The notes under the pieces were generated by a model. It was not told the origin of the DNA and made no database searches. It saw only the letters and a list, made by a program, of their open reading frames with translations. The translations under genes were made by a program, and so were the position numbers. Shown piece by piece: positions 16,506-25,290 of a DNA stretch of 64,000 nt. Location: assembly GCF_001865995.1 (NCBI RefSeq), contig NZ_MLQQ01000035.1, forward strand, positions 1 through 64,000, written 5' to 3'. Within the stretch, counting starts at the first letter, position 1, and each line of letters begins with the position of its first letter. This stretch comes from Anaerobacillus arseniciselenatis. Lineage in GTDB: Bacteria > Bacillota > Bacilli > Bacillales > Anaerobacillaceae.

Positions 16506-17582
16506 ATGGGTAATGAACAGTTAGAAGAGCTGAGAAAGAAATTAGACGATGTGAACTTGCAATTGCTAGATACAATTAATGAAAGAGCAAAGCTAGTTCA
16601 AGAGATAGGAAAGGTTAAAAGTGCACAAGGGGTTAATCGTTTTGACCCTGTTCGTGAAAGAAAAATGTTAGATTTGATTGCAGAAAATAATGAAGGACCT
16701 TTCGAAACATCCACATTACAGCATATCTTTAAACAAATTTTTAAAGTCAGTCTTGAGCTTCAAGAAGACGATAATCGAAAAGCGCTATTAGTTTCACGAA
16801 AGAAGCATCCTGAGGATTCGATAGTGAATGTTAAAGGTGAAAAGATTGGTGATGGTAAGCAACGTTTAATTGCAGGTCCGTGTTCAGTTGAAAGTTATGA
16901 GCAAGTTTCTAGCGTAGCTAAAGTTTTAAAAGAACAAGGTCTGAAGCTACTACGTGGTGGTGCATTTAAACCTAGAACGTCTCCTTATGACTTCCAGGGA
17001 CTTGGTCTTGAAGGGCTTCAAATTTTAAAACGTGTGGCTGATGAGGAAGATATGGCTGTAATTAGTGAAATTGTTGATCCTAAAGATATTGAAACAGCAG
17101 TTGATTACATTGATGTTATTCAAATCGGTGCAAGAAACATGCAAAACTTTGAGTTATTAAAGGCAGCAGGTTCAGTCGATAAACCTGTCCTACTGAAACG
17201 TGGATTATCAGCAACGATTGAAGAATTTATTAATGCCGCTGAATATATTATTTCTAAAGGAAACGGCAATATTATTTTATGTGAACGTGGAATTCGCACT
17301 TACGAAAAAGCAACTAGGAATACGCTAGACATTTCAGCAGTTCCTATTTTAAAACAAGAAACGCATTTACCAGTTGTGGTTGATGTTACACACTCGACTG
17401 GAAGGAGAGATTTACTACTTCCAACAGCAAAAGCAGCGCTTGCGATTGGTGCAGATGCAGTGATGACAGAAGTGCATCCAGATCCTGCTGTAGCACTTTC
17501 CGACTCGGCCCAACAAATGGACTTTGGTCAATTCTCAAAATTCATGGGTGACCTTCGCGAATCAGGATTATATAAGCTTTAA
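16506..17582 (+). CDS. aroA: bifunctional chorismate mutase / DAHP synthase AroA
   Basis: First enzyme of the shikimate pathway: joins phosphoenolpyruvate and erythrose-4-phosphate to give DAHP, with a fused chorismate mutase that doubles as the feedback sensor. It is 358 residues, the same length as the B. subtilis enzyme. Start ATG 16506 follows AAGGAGTGG. Residues 1-85 are the AroQ-type mutase ([31 protein letters not shown]). Residues about 105-358 are the DAHP synthase barrel, with the [32 protein letters not shown] and [10 protein letters not shown] motifs. It stands alone with its own terminator and sits before ccpA as in B. subtilis. Confidence 0.96.
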   Translation: MGNEQLEELRKKLDDVNLQLLDTINERAKLVQEIGKVKSAQGVNRFDPVRERKMLDLIAENNEGPFETSTLQHIFKQIFKVSLELQEDDNRKALLVSRKKHPEDSIVNVKGEKIGDGKQRLIAGPCSVESYEQVSSVAKVLKEQGLKLLRGGAFKPRTSPYDFQGLGLEGLQILKRVADEEDMAVISEIVDPKDIETAVDYIDVIQIGARNMQNFELLKAAGSVDKPVLLKRGLSATIEEFINAAEYIISKGNGNIILCERGIRTYEKATRNTLDISAVPILKQETHLPVVVDVTHSTGRRDLLLPTAKAALAIGADAVMTEVHPDPAVALSDSAQQMDFGQFSKFMGDLRESGLYKL

Positions 17583-17594
17583 TAATGTTGAGAG

Positions 17595-17620
17595 CCTTCT
17601 ACAATATTGTAGAAGGTTTT
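17595..17620 (+). terminator. aroA terminator
   Basis: CCTTCTACAAT / ATTGTAGAAGG is a perfect 22-bp palindrome followed by TTTT, 12 bases after the aroA stop. Confidence 0.85.
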
Positions 17621-17691
17621 CTGCTTACAAAAAAGTATACTTCTTCTAAGCTCGAGTTATCCTAACAAAAAATGGCTTAGGAGTGATAAGG

Positions 17692-18252
17692 GTGAAGGGG
17701 ATCATTGCTATTATTTTCGGACTAGTAGCTTTATCAATGGGGTGTCAAGGAGCAAATTATCAAGGGCAAATGGATACACCGATAGAATATTTCGATTTTA
17801 CCAATCAAGGTGTTACTGAATATGAGTACGAACAACTGATTTCATTTTTGAAAGAAGCAGAGATAATGATGAGAAAACCTATTCATGATGCGTATGTTAA
17901 TGAAAAAGGATTTAAAGTTTTTCCAGAGCAATTTACGACTAAAAACGATTTGTTTGAATATTATCAAACATATTTATCAAATGAATTAGCAGATACGTTG
18001 ACTAGAAAAATAACCGACATAAGTAAAAGTGATAATCACAGTTTTTTAGCAGTATCAGAAGATGATATCGATTGGTATAGTATTTTTGATGCTGATCCGA
18101 AAACAATAAAAGTAGTTCTACATACGACTGTTCAAAGTGTTGTAGAAATGGATTTGAGAGAAGACGTAAATACCCGTTTACAATATACGATCATGAAAAC
18201 GAGACTCGGCGAAAATCCGAAGATTGTTCAAAAAACTGTACTTTATAATTAG
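17692..18252 (+). CDS. probable secreted lipoprotein of unknown function
   Basis: A 186-residue protein from GTG 17692 (GGAG 8 nt upstream). The N terminus is a signal sequence, VKGIIAIIFGLVALSMGC, with a cysteine at a lipobox-like site (LSMGC; the -3 residue is not ideal), so it is probably a lipoprotein facing outside. The mature part has no recognised domain. It contains a NEKGFKVFPEQFTTKNDLFEYYQTYLS segment and a C-terminal beta-rich half. It lies between aroA and ccpA, a place with no counterpart I know in B. subtilis. Exported status is fairly safe; lipidation is less so. Confidence 0.6.
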   Translation: MKGIIAIIFGLVALSMGCQGANYQGQMDTPIEYFDFTNQGVTEYEYEQLISFLKEAEIMMRKPIHDAYVNEKGFKVFPEQFTTKNDLFEYYQTYLSNELADTLTRKITDISKSDNHSFLAVSEDDIDWYSIFDADPKTIKVVLHTTVQSVVEMDLREDVNTRLQYTIMKTRLGENPKIVQKTVLYN

Positions 18253-18488
18253 CTAGCTTTATTACGATTAAACTTAAAGTATTGTACAATAAAAATATTG
18301 TTTATCATATTTTTGGAGAAAGAGTATCGACAAAAAAATTCAATTCACTAAAAAAAAATCCGTTTCTTGTCGATATAAGTTGAGTAAAGAGATTGCAGAC
18401 CTCCGAAATGTATCGTATGATAACATTAAAATTCTTGAAAATAGTGAAAACCATTATTTGGTATAAAAATTAGGAGGACTTAAGCAAA

Positions 18489-19493
18489 GTGAATACAACA
18501 ATATACGATGTTGCAAGAGAAGCAGGAGTATCAATGGCGACTGTTTCACGTGTAGTAAATGGAAATCCGAATGTAAAGCCAACAACTCGAAAGAAAGTAT
18601 TAGAAGCAATTGAAAGGTTAGGGTATCGTCCTAACGCTGTTGCACGTGGTTTAGCAAGTAAACGTACGACAACGGTTGGTGTGATAATCCCAGATATTTC
18701 AAGTATCTTTTTTGCTGAGTTAGCAAGAGGAATTGAAGATATTGCTACAATGTATAAGTACAATATTATTTTATGTAATTCTGACCAAAACAAAGATAAA
18801 GAAATACATCTTGTGAACACTTTGTTAGAAAAGCAAGTTGATGGAATTGTTTTTATGGGCGGGGAGATTACCGAAGAACATGTTGAGCAGTTTAAACGTT
18901 CGCCAGTTCCAATTGTTTTATCTGCGACTATGGATCCGGAGAAAGATTTCCCATCTGTAAATATTAATTATGAACAAGCAGCTTATGATGCGATCAAGTT
19001 TTTATTAAACAATGGTCACAAAAAGATTGGAATGTTAACTGGGTCTTTAGAAGATCCTGTAAATGGCTATCAAAAATATGCAGGCTTCCGTCGTGCTATT
19101 GAAGAAGCCGGGATCACTTTTGATGATGATTATGTCATTTTAGGGGATTACACATATGATTCGGGAATCGAAGCGATGGAAAAGTTTTTAGAGCTCGATG
19201 AAGTTCCGACAGCTATTTTTGCTGGGACAGATGAAATGGCCTTAGGAATCATTCATGGCGCTCAAGACCGCGGTCTACAAGTTCCAAACGATGTTGAAGT
19301 CATTGGTTTTGATAACACTAGGTTAGCGGCAATGGTACGTCCGACGTTAACATCGGTTGTCCAACCAATGTATGATATCGGGGCGGTATCAATGCGCCTA
19401 TTAACGAAATACATGAATAAAGAAGAAGTTACAGATGAGGTTGTCTTACTTCCGCATCGAATTGAATTTAGACAATCAACAAAACAAACATAA
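18489..19493 (+). CDS. ccpA: catabolite control protein A (CcpA)
   Basis: LacI-family global regulator of carbon metabolism; with HPr-Ser46-P it binds cre sites to repress or activate catabolic genes. It is 334 residues, equal to B. subtilis CcpA. GTG 18489 follows TAGGAGG with an 11-nt gap. Residues 1-60 hold the helix-turn-helix ([20 protein letters not shown]) and hinge helix ([12 protein letters not shown]). The periplasmic-binding-like core follows, with [22 protein letters not shown] and [16 protein letters not shown]. The acetate genes nearby (acu, acsA, ackA) are classical CcpA targets in Bacillus, although no good cre box is visible in front of them here. Confidence 0.95.
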   Translation: MNTTIYDVAREAGVSMATVSRVVNGNPNVKPTTRKKVLEAIERLGYRPNAVARGLASKRTTTVGVIIPDISSIFFAELARGIEDIATMYKYNIILCNSDQNKDKEIHLVNTLLEKQVDGIVFMGGEITEEHVEQFKRSPVPIVLSATMDPEKDFPSVNINYEQAAYDAIKFLLNNGHKKIGMLTGSLEDPVNGYQKYAGFRRAIEEAGITFDDDYVILGDYTYDSGIEAMEKFLELDEVPTAIFAGTDEMALGIIHGAQDRGLQVPNDVEVIGFDNTRLAAMVRPTLTSVVQPMYDIGAVSMRLLTKYMNKEEVTDEVVLLPHRIEFRQSTKQT

Positions 19494-19532
19494 AGAAAGA
19501 GAACGTTTTTTGTTGTAGTTAGGGAGAGGTTT

Positions 19533-20348
19533 ATGAAAAAATTTGATATTTTTACTCCAATAGGTATTTTTATTGGTTTGACAATGGTGTTATTTGCAAT
19601 TTTTACCAATTCAGAAAGAGGTATGTCTGACGTTGTATTTTTTATACAAATTGCTTCTTTTTTAATCGTACTGGGTGGTCTTACTGCTGCAATATTAATT
19701 AACTTTTCACTAGCTGATTTAAAGCTAATACCTAAAGTATTTGCTGAGACTTTTAGGTCAGAGCCTAAAGATTTTCCAGAGCTAATCAATACGTTTGTTA
19801 ATTTATCAACTAAGGCAAGGAGAGAAGGTCTACTAGCACTTGAAGCCTCCCTTGAAGAAGTTGAAGATCCATTTATTCAAAAAGGGGTTTTACTTGCTGT
19901 AGACGGGATTGAACCAGAGATTATTAAAGATATAATGATGGCTGAAGTCGTTGCAATGGAAGAGCGCCACCGTAAAGGACGAGCAATTATTGAAAGAGCT
20001 GGTGAGTATGCACCAGCGTGGGGAATGATCGGTACATTGATTGGATTAGTTTTAATGTTACAAAATTTAACGGATCCATCGACGATTGGCCCTAATATGG
20101 CTTTAGCACTTTTAACAACCCTTTATGGTTCATTATTAGCAAATTTAGTATTTATTCCTATGTCTAACAAACTAGCAACTAAGACTGAAGAAGAGGTTTT
20201 TGAAAAGCAAATTATTATTGAAGGGGTTATTGGTGTTCAGTCAGGCCAAAACCCAAAAATTTTAGAAGAAAAACTTAGTGCCTTTTTACCGAAAACACAA
20301 CAAAAGATAGAGGAAGAAGAGGAAGGGGTCACTGTTGATGGAGCGTAG
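19533..20348 (+). CDS. motP: flagellar stator protein MotP
   Basis: MotA-type subunit of the sodium-driven MotP/MotS stator; four membrane helices surround MotS and the cytoplasmic loop pushes the FliG rotor. It is 271 residues; ATG 19533 follows AGGGAG. Helices are at about 8-25, 34-53, 155-175 and 185-205, with the charged loop between helices 2 and 3 (FPELINTFVNLSTKARREGL...EEVEDPFIQKGVLLAVDG). The conserved GRAIIERAGEYAPAWGMIGTLIGLVLMLQNL stretch carries the family prolines. It overlaps motS by a few codons and follows ccpA closely, as in B. subtilis. Confidence 0.95.
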   Translation: MKKFDIFTPIGIFIGLTMVLFAIFTNSERGMSDVVFFIQIASFLIVLGGLTAAILINFSLADLKLIPKVFAETFRSEPKDFPELINTFVNLSTKARREGLLALEASLEEVEDPFIQKGVLLAVDGIEPEIIKDIMMAEVVAMEERHRKGRAIIERAGEYAPAWGMIGTLIGLVLMLQNLTDPSTIGPNMALALLTTLYGSLLANLVFIPMSNKLATKTEEEVFEKQIIIEGVIGVQSGQNPKILEEKLSAFLPKTQQKIEEEEEGVTVDGA

Positions 20349-21105
20349 ACGTCAGCAAAAGCAAGGAGGACCAGCCAAATGGATTGTTACTTTTTCTGAT
20401 TTAATGACTCTTATCCTAGTATTCTTTATTCTTTTGTTTTCAATCTCAGTGGTAGATGCGACTAAATTTCGTGCCATTGCTGAATCTTTTCAGGAACGAG
20501 CGATATTTGACTTTTACCCATCAATGATCCCTTTTGAAAATCCAGCTGAGGATATAGACGTAAAAAGAGACCCTCATGACGATGTTAATGATCCGTTTAA
20601 AGATGTTTCAGAAGGTGATAGTTCTGACCAAGAATTAAACAAACTCTATGAAGAAGTACGGAAATTTTTAGAGGGAAATCAATTAAATGAAGTAATTACA
20701 GCTTCCCGTGATGACCGAGGAGTAGTACTAGTTCTTCAAGAGAGAGCGTTATTTGAAACAGCAGAAGCTCAAATTTTAGATGGTGCTAGACCTTTTTTAA
20801 GCAAAGTTGGAACATTGTTAGAAACAATTCCGAACTTAGTTAAAGTGGAGGGGCATACCGATAGCCGTCCAATTAATACGTTTAGATATCCTTCAAACTG
20901 GGAACTATCAGGTGCCAGGGCAAGTAGTGTTATACGATATTTACTAGATAATAATAATAACCTTGAACCCTATCGCTTCATGGCAGTAGGCTACGGTGAT
21001 ACAAGACCGGTAGCTCCAAATACAACAGCTGAAAACCTTCAAAAAAATCGTCGTGTAGTCATTGTTATTTCAGACCCTAACTATAACGAAACTGAAGAAT
21101 ATTAA
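20338..21105 (+). CDS. motS: flagellar stator protein MotS
   Basis: MotB-type partner of MotP that conducts sodium and anchors the stator to peptidoglycan. It is 255 residues from ATG 20338 (GGAAGGGG upstream; the TTG at 20335 is too close). It has a short basic N terminus, then a single membrane helix starting WIVTFSDLMTLILVFFILLF, with the ion-binding aspartate at residue 21. An acidic Asp-rich linker lies at about 70-100. The OmpA-like peptidoglycan-binding domain lies at about 115-245, with VEGHTDSRP near 170-178 and NRRVVIVI. The Leu-rich helix is of the MotS rather than MotB type. It overlaps the end of motP, so the two are translationally coupled. Confidence 0.95.
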   Translation: MERRRQQKQGGPAKWIVTFSDLMTLILVFFILLFSISVVDATKFRAIAESFQERAIFDFYPSMIPFENPAEDIDVKRDPHDDVNDPFKDVSEGDSSDQELNKLYEEVRKFLEGNQLNEVITASRDDRGVVLVLQERALFETAEAQILDGARPFLSKVGTLLETIPNLVKVEGHTDSRPINTFRYPSNWELSGARASSVIRYLLDNNNNLEPYRFMAVGYGDTRPVAPNTTAENLQKNRRVVIVISDPNYNETEEY

Positions 21106-21112
21106 TTTTAAC

Positions 21113-21134
21113 GGCCTAGGATAAATCTTCCTAG
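21113..21134 (+). terminator. motPS terminator
   Basis: CCTAGGA, loop TAAATCT, TCCTAGG, then TTTTCTTTTT, just after the motS stop. Confidence 0.8.
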
Positions 21135-21175
21135 GTTTTCTTTTTAGTTTTGTTCATGTACAATTTACATTGTAA

Positions 21176-21344
21176 AAGAACGAGCAATCTCCTTCTCTTC
21201 GCTTTAAAGCTACTGACCTCGATCACATCATGGCACGCTTCTGGGCAAAGGCCCCGTGCTGCTTTGCGACGAGTAACCGCAGGAGCACCTTCTAACGAAT
21301 TTTAGAGGCTCGTTCAGGAAATCGCTCGTTCTTTTTCATTTAAA
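21176..21344. repeat. composite H element with a family-4 module nested in its loop
   Basis: Outer arms AAAGAACGAGCAATCTCC and GGAAATCGCTCGTTCTTTTT form the H stem, and the right side keeps the H loop sequence cttctaacgaattttagagg. Between them lies ctgctttgcgacgagtaacc and gcaggagcac, the core of another repeat family found at 32.1 and 47.9 kb. This looks like one repeat inside, or recombined with, another. Confidence 0.65.
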
Positions 21345-21404
21345 TCCTTCATGAGGATTGTTGTCACCATTTAATAAGATATATAGCATACTGATCTCAA
21401 AACC

Positions 21405-21447
21405 AAAACCAAAAACTCAACACTCAAAACTCAAAACTCAAAACTCA
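21405..21447. repeat. CAAAACT heptamer run
   Basis: Tandem aactcaa/aactcaaa units, ending just before the mtnN ribosome site. Related runs occur at 24.45, 31.95 and 59.95 kb. Confidence 0.6.
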
Positions 21448-21460
21448 GAAGGGATGTTAT

Positions 21461-22159
21461 ATGATGAAAATTGGAATTATTGGAGCAATGGATGAAGAAA
21501 TAAAGTTATTAAAGGAAAACATTGAAGTGAAGGAAGAGGTAGTGAAGGCAACGATTACGTTTTACGTTGGACAGTTACATGGTAAAGAAGTTGTCGTGTG
21601 CAAATCAGGTGTTGGTAAAGTAAATGCAGCAATTACTACTCAGCTTTTAATTAACGATTTTTCGGTAACTAATATTCTTTTTACAGGGGTAGCAGGGGCT
21701 GTCGATCCTAAATTAAATATCGGAGACATTGTCATCTCAAAAAATGCGCTTCAGCATGATCTTGATGCTTCAGCTTTAGGATTTAAAAAAGGTGAGGTAC
21801 CTATGTTTAACTATCCTTCACTTTTTCCAGCGGACGAAGCACTTGTCCAATTAGCTGAAAAAGGAGCAAAAAAACTAGATAACATAAACGTAGTAAAGGG
21901 AACGATATTAAGTGGTGATCAATTTATAGCAGATCATGAAAAGGTTGCTCAATTAGGTGAACTTTTTGGTGGTTCATGTGTTGAGATGGAAGGAGCAGCT
22001 GTTGCTCACGTAGCTATGTTAAATAAAATTCCATTCGTTATTATTCGTTCGATGTCTGACAAAGCAAATGGTGAAGCAAACGTTAATTTTACAGAGTTTA
22101 CGAAGCTTGCTTCAGAACGTTCATTTTCTATTGTTCATTCAATCGTAGAAAATATATAA
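21461..22159 (+). CDS. mtnN: 5'-methylthioadenosine / S-adenosylhomocysteine nucleosidase
   Basis: Cleaves the glycosidic bond of methylthioadenosine and S-adenosylhomocysteine, feeding methionine salvage and removing an inhibitor of methyl transfer. It is 232 residues, the family length. Start ATG 21461 is 7 nt after AGAAGGG; a second ATG follows immediately at 21464. Motifs: N-terminal MKIGIIGAMDEEIKLL, the GVGKVNAAITTQLLI segment, the phosphorylase strand ILFTGVAGAVDP, substrate-binding SGDQFIAD and VEMEGAAVAHVA, and the catalytic-aspartate region VIIRSMSDKANGEA. It is a single gene inserted between motS and acuC relative to B. subtilis. Confidence 0.95.
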   Translation: MMKIGIIGAMDEEIKLLKENIEVKEEVVKATITFYVGQLHGKEVVVCKSGVGKVNAAITTQLLINDFSVTNILFTGVAGAVDPKLNIGDIVISKNALQHDLDASALGFKKGEVPMFNYPSLFPADEALVQLAEKGAKKLDNINVVKGTILSGDQFIADHEKVAQLGELFGGSCVEMEGAAVAHVAMLNKIPFVIIRSMSDKANGEANVNFTEFTKLASERSFSIVHSIVENI

Positions 22160-22179
22160 ATGTAGCTTTCTACATACGA

Positions 22180-22482
22180 AAAAGGCGGACGATTTCCTTC
22201 ACTTCGCCGTGACCTTCTAACGAATCTCAGAGGCTCGTTCACGAAATCATCCGCCTTTTTTTATACAAAACGCAAATAACGATATTCCGTCACCATCTAG
22301 AATGAAAATTGGAGGTGGATTTTCTTTCACTTCGCTGTAAACTTCTATCGAATTTTAGAGGCTCGTGAAAGAAAATCCACCTCCAAGCTATTATCATACA
22401 AAACCCCCATGGCGGGATGCCGCCACCATCTAATATGAAAATTAAGTCGAGGACGCGACCTAACCAACAAACCAACAAACCA
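22180..22482 (-). repeat. composite R-H-R-H-R element, reverse orientation
   Basis: Fills the 387-base gap between mtnN and acuC. Read on the minus strand: a ttggtttgttggttagg run, R (TTAGATGGTGGCGG...CCGCCATG), H2 with a stem of TTGGAGGTGGATTTTCTTTC against its complement, R, then H1 (AAAGGCGGATGATTTC against GAAATCGTCCGCCTTTTT). Both H loops carry the same agaGATTCG/gaACGAgcctc core although their stems are unrelated. Confidence 0.8.
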
Positions 22483-22546
22483 CAAGTTAACTTTTTGTTT
22501 ATTTTGCTAAGTTTAAATGTTCTGAATTTTTATTTTGTGAAAAAAC

Positions 22547-23734
22547 TTATTTATTGTTTAATGAATTACTTTCCCTTTTTATCCTTTCATTACGAATATG
22601 AGAAAGTGCTTTTTTGACAGTTAGTGCATTTTTTTCATTGATTTCCTTTTTCCTTGGGATTTCTGGGTAAATAGGTGGAGTGTCTTCCCAAGTATTCGGG
22701 AGCTCTACAGGAGCTTCTTTTTGCCATTTTTCGACCCATTCTTTAGGAAGTGCCCCTTTTGTAATTAGATTATCTGTCATCTCCATCCATAACATAGCCC
22801 AAGCTCGTGGGACAACGCGCCAAATGTCATATCCTCCACCACCTACTGCAATCCATTTGCCGTTACAATACTCATGAGCAATTTCGTGAGCTAACTTTGG
22901 GATTTCTTGATATATATCAATCGTTGAACAAAGGTGTGTTAAAGGATCATAGTAGTGAGAGTCAGCCCCATTTTGTGTAATAATTACATCTGGCTTAAAA
23001 AACTCGGCTACTTCTCGTAAAGAAGTTTTATAGGCATCTATCCAGGAAGCATCTTCTGTAAACGCATCCAAAGGTATGTTTACAGAATAACCATAACCTT
23101 TGCCACTTCCTCTTTCATTAATGTTTCCAGTACCAGGAAACAGGAAGCGACCGGTTTCGTGAATTGATAATGTACACACGTCGTCACAGTCGTAAAAAGC
23201 CCATTGCACCCCGTCACCGTGATGGGCGTCTGTATCAACATATAAAACTTTCGCTTGATATTTTTTACGCATATATTCAATGGCAATCGAACTGTCATTA
23301 TAAATACAAAACCCTGAGGCTCGCCCTTTAAATCCGTGGTGGAGGCCTCCGCTTAAATTACATGCGTGCAAGTATTTTTCCTCCATAACTAAGTCAACGG
23401 CTGTTAATGTTCCACCAACTAAAAGGGAGGAAGCCTCATGCATATTTTCAAACACAGGAGTGTCATCGGTGCCGATACCATATGTATTAGCGATAGACGT
23501 TCTTAATTCGCCTTTACCAGCTTTTTTTATAGCATCAACGTAATCTTTATCGTGGATTAAATATAATTCTTCATCGGTTGCCATACGCGGTCGTATAATG
23601 TCTTGTTTGCTTAAGGCGTTACACTTATTTAATAGATCGAAAGTTAAATCTAAACGCTTTTGGTTAAATGGGTGGTCATCACTAAATTTATACGTTTGCT
23701 GTTCTCGGGAATAAATAAAAGCAGCATTGTTCAT
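22547..23734 (-). CDS. acuC: AcuC, acetoin utilisation protein / histone-deacetylase-like deacetylase
   Basis: A zinc-dependent lysine deacetylase of the class I/II HDAC fold that removes the acetyl group placed on acetyl-CoA synthetase by AcuA. It is 395 residues from ATG 23734; the frame extends further upstream but the ATG overlaps the acuB stop (ATGA), the expected coupling. Visible catalytic features: AACNLSGGLHHGFKGRASGFCIYND, the metal-binding VDTDAHHGDGVQ, and ITQNGADSHYYDPLTHL with the second metal aspartate; near the C terminus, VGGGGYDIWRVVPRAW. Operon order acuA-acuB-acuC on the minus strand, divergent from acsA, is as in B. subtilis. Confidence 0.95.
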   Translation of the reverse strand: MNNAAFIYSREQQTYKFSDDHPFNQKRLDLTFDLLNKCNALSKQDIIRPRMATDEELYLIHDKDYVDAIKKAGKGELRTSIANTYGIGTDDTPVFENMHEASSLLVGGTLTAVDLVMEEKYLHACNLSGGLHHGFKGRASGFCIYNDSSIAIEYMRKKYQAKVLYVDTDAHHGDGVQWAFYDCDDVCTLSIHETGRFLFPGTGNINERGSGKGYGYSVNIPLDAFTEDASWIDAYKTSLREVAEFFKPDVIITQNGADSHYYDPLTHLCSTIDIYQEIPKLAHEIAHEYCNGKWIAVGGGGYDIWRVVPRAWAMLWMEMTDNLITKGALPKEWVEKWQKEAPVELPNTWEDTPPIYPEIPRKKEINEKNALTVKKALSHIRNERIKRESNSLNNK

Positions 23735-24375
23735 GGTGTCATCCCCGGTAAATTGGGCCAAATAATTTTATAGCCTTCTTTTTCAATATCAGTAATAACC
23801 CCCCGTGGATCCATTGTTTGCAATCTAAACACAAGAACTTTATGTTCGTAATCTTTTGTAGGATAAACTAAAACACTCGTAATATTGATATTTCGCTTTT
23901 TTATAATGGTAGCAATTTCAGCAAGCATTCCAGCAACATTTTCAACTTGTACTTCGATTTGTGAACTTGGCTGATGAGCTCCCATTAACTGTACTAAAGT
24001 GTGTAATAAGTCAGTTTCAGTAATAATCCCTACTAATTTATTGTCTTCTTCGATCGGTAAACATCCGATATGATGTTCATAAAAAATCGAAGAAATGTCC
24101 TCAACAAAATCAAGAGGGTGCCCCGTTATAACATTGGTCACCATAATTTTTGAAACTGGTTTTAAAAAATAGTCTTCATGTTTATCTGTATCAAAAATAG
24201 ACGGTCTTGCATCGCGAATGTCGCGATCAGAAACAATTCCGATAAGTTCTTTTTTTTCATTGATGACTGGGAGGTGGCGAATTCGATTATTATCCATCAA
24301 ATCAATAGCTTGTTGAATCGTTGTTGTGATATCAATACTAAATACATTACGCTTCATTATTTGTTCAACGATCAT
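23731..24375 (-). CDS. acuB: AcuB, CBS-domain and ACT-domain protein
   Basis: A 214-residue regulatory protein of the acuABC operon. ATG 24375 is chosen because GGGAGTG lies 7 nt ahead; the longer frame has no ribosome site. Residues 1-125 form a pair of CBS domains (IMKRNVFSIDITTTIQQAIDLM; LPVINEKKELIGIVSDRDIRD; CLPIEEDNKLVGIITETDLL) that typically bind adenine nucleotides. Residues about 140-210 form an ACT-like domain (VQVENVAGMLAEIATIIKKRNINI). It probably senses energy or ligand state, but its molecular target is not established. The stop overlaps the acuC start. Confidence 0.93.
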   Translation of the reverse strand: MIVEQIMKRNVFSIDITTTIQQAIDLMDNNRIRHLPVINEKKELIGIVSDRDIRDARPSIFDTDKHEDYFLKPVSKIMVTNVITGHPLDFVEDISSIFYEHHIGCLPIEEDNKLVGIITETDLLHTLVQLMGAHQPSSQIEVQVENVAGMLAEIATIIKKRNINITSVLVYPTKDYEHKVLVFRLQTMDPRGVITDIEKEGYKIIWPNLPGMTP

Positions 24376-24419
24376 GAATTTCACTCCCTTTGCCAATATT
24401 GCATTTAACTTTTGAATTA

Positions 24420-24484
24420 TAATTTATGAAAGAAGAGCAGCGGAGCTTAACTCTCAAAAACTCAAAACTCAAAATTTAAAATTT
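24420..24484. repeat. CAAAACT heptamer run at acuA-acuB junction
   Basis: A stretch of aactctcaaaaactcaaaac with AT-rich arms (aatttaaaatttaa) between acuA and acuB. It lies inside the operon and ends at the acuA stop codon. Confidence 0.5.
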
Positions 24485-25115
24485 AATACATAAATCTATT
24501 CTGGAATCGGATAAGGTCAAATTTTTGAATGGATTCTTGAGGAACTCTCTTACCGATTCTTACCATAAGGCAGTTTGCTGGGTGGGAACATATTTCGGGA
24601 TCATCAGTTGCATACCATATTAAACCACCAGCACTCATCATTTTTTCCATTACTTTTCTGTAATCCCAAATCGATAATCCTGTTCCTTTTAAGTCCCAAT
24701 GCCAATAATATTCAGTAGTAATAGTAATATAATCTTCCATTGCGTCATCCATCATCGAAACTTTTAGTAAATTTTTACCGATTTTACATCCGCGATATGG
24801 TGCAGCAACTTCAATTGCTCCAAGTTCTATTAAATCCTCCATCTTACCTTGTGACCATCTTTCAAGTTCATCAGGGTAAACGAAAGTCGCATAACCAACG
24901 ATTGTATCGTTATGTCGAGCGACGATTATTCTTCCTTCTGGAAGGTCAGCAATGCCTAAAAGAGCTTTTTTTTGCTTTTCTGATGGTCTAAACGCAGTTA
25001 ATCCTTCATGAAACTTATACGTTTCAATTTCTTTTGCGGAAAGTGGACCTTCGATAATTAGTGTGAATTGTCCTGTTTGTAACTCTAGTGCATTGTACGT
25101 TTTTTGATGTTTCAT
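24483..25115 (-). CDS. acuA: AcuA, GNAT protein acetyltransferase
   Basis: Acetylates and switches off acetyl-CoA synthetase AcsA; AcuC reverses this. It is 210 residues, matching B. subtilis. ATG 25115 follows AAGGTGGTG; the upstream in-frame start at 25145 is rejected. The GNAT fold is visible: an N-terminal beta region (ITIEGPLSAKEIETYKF-like), the strand GRIIVARHNDTIVGYATFVYP, then IELGAIEVAAPYRGCKIGKNLLK, the acetyl-CoA-binding motif A with its R-G-x-x-I-G-K variant. First gene of acuABC, divergent from its substrate gene acsA. Confidence 0.94.
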   Translation of the reverse strand: MKHQKTYNALELQTGQFTLIIEGPLSAKEIETYKFHEGLTAFRPSEKQKKALLGIADLPEGRIIVARHNDTIVGYATFVYPDELERWSQGKMEDLIELGAIEVAAPYRGCKIGKNLLKVSMMDDAMEDYITITTEYYWHWDLKGTGLSIWDYRKVMEKMMSAGGLIWYATDDPEICSHPANCLMVRIGKRVPQESIQKFDLIRFQNRFMY

Positions 25116-25194
25116 TTGCACACCACCTTGAAGTAAAAGATTCAATAATGTCTATTATACATTAATTTTTGCATAATTTTAGCATTATAACGAA

Positions 25195-25224
25195 TTTGAC
25201 ACATATTATTATGAAAGATTTTAA
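25195..25224 (+). promoter_or_regulatory. possible acsA promoter in the acuA-acsA divergent region
   Basis: TTGACA at 25195-25200 followed by an AT-rich -10 region around 25216-25224 (no exact TATAAT). On the opposite strand a TATAAT near 25157 would serve acuA. I could not find a good cre box (TGNAANCGNTNNCA) here. Confidence 0.35.
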
Positions 25225-25290
25225 GAATTGAGAAAATTCATAATTTATATTACAATAAAAAAAATGGTATATAAAGGGGGAGTTTACACA

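Noticed and set aside
19262-19789. 175-residue minus-strand ORF across ccpA and motP
   Set aside because: Antisense shadow of two well-supported genes.
25116-25290. cre (CcpA) site between acuA and acsA
   Set aside because: No sequence there fits TGNAANCGNTNNCA acceptably; the nearest CG-containing stretch (attataacgaatttgaca) misses key bases.
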